A stretch of DNA of 32,293 bases, from assembly GCA_040905965.1 (NCBI GenBank), contig JBBDQP010000060.1, forward strand, positions 1 to 32,293, in the 5' to 3' direction. The DNA is from DATHWB01 sp040905965. Its GTDB lineage: Bacteria; Actinomycetota; Acidimicrobiia; Spongiisociales; ZC4RG35. The notes below the pieces were generated by a model. It ran no database searches. It was given only the letters and a program-made list of their open reading frames with translations, and was not told the DNA's origin. The position numbers and the translations under genes are program-made. This document shows, in pieces, positions 32,222 through 32,293 of this stretch (its first letter is position 1; each line of letters begins with the position of its first letter).

Positions 32222-32293
32222 GAGATTGCCCAGCCGACGTTGTCCGCGTACGAGTCGGGTCGTCGCCAGCCCGACGTTGTCAACCCTGTTGAG
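32222..32293 (+). pseudogene. Fragment of a second XRE antitoxin gene
   Basis: Bases 32222-32265 are identical to 31267-31310 inside the XRE gene, covering the recognition-helix region. The similarity continues to the window end with an inserted C and several substitutions that break the frame. It has no start and begins abruptly after the shared flank of the distal repeat. Confidence 0.85.

Overview
This is a high-GC chromosomal window from what looks like a rod-shaped, Gram-positive-type actinobacterium, possibly of the Acidimicrobiia. The evidence is gene content and order: valS-folC-ndk-mreBCD-PBP2-rodA, then RNase E/G-rplU-rpmA-obgE-proB, then nadD-rsfS. This succession is characteristic of Actinobacteria. 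An LPFTG sortase-anchored protein and several short-leader or leaderless promoters agree with it. No 16S rRNA or taxonomic marker search was possible, so the class is an inference.

Layout. 304-1041 encodes a small cell-wall-anchored protein closed by a strong terminator. 1132-5170 holds valS and folC; the run of N inside valS is a scaffolding artefact flanked by a 55-bp overlap. 5191-5338 is a palindromic repeat whose two modules recur in swapped order at 17033-17183. 5372-11467 is ndk followed by the complete elongasome cluster (mreB, mreC, mreD, PBP2, rodA). 11494-17034 holds tdk, RNase E/G, L21, L27, Obg and glutamate 5-kinase.

17189-23509 is a minus-strand potassium-transport locus. It contains two TrkH pores, one double-RCK TrkA and two single-RCK TrkA proteins. 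It also holds an unlisted 40-residue membrane peptide wedged between trkA and trkH, and an exported OB-like protein. Nearly every junction overlaps by 4 bases. 23603-26250 holds a MoxR ATPase, a VWA protein interrupted by a real assembly gap, and a single-domain response regulator. 26192-28784 (minus) is a GNAT acetyltransferase and two translationally coupled GAPDH genes; the upstream one has lost the catalytic cysteine. 28935-30355 holds a degenerate M23 (LytM) protein, nadD and rsfS.

30410-30483 is tRNA-Ala(GGC). Its 3' half is exactly duplicated 1,688 bp downstream, bounding a small decayed integrative element. The element carries an integrase relic, a 99-residue unknown protein, and an XRE antitoxin with a frameshifted nucleotidyltransferase toxin. 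A second, broken copy of the XRE gene follows the distal repeat, so more than one element has inserted at this site.

The most unusual signals are the active/inactive GAPDH pair, the 40-residue Trk-operon peptide, the tRNA-Ala mini-island and the swapped-module palindromic repeats.
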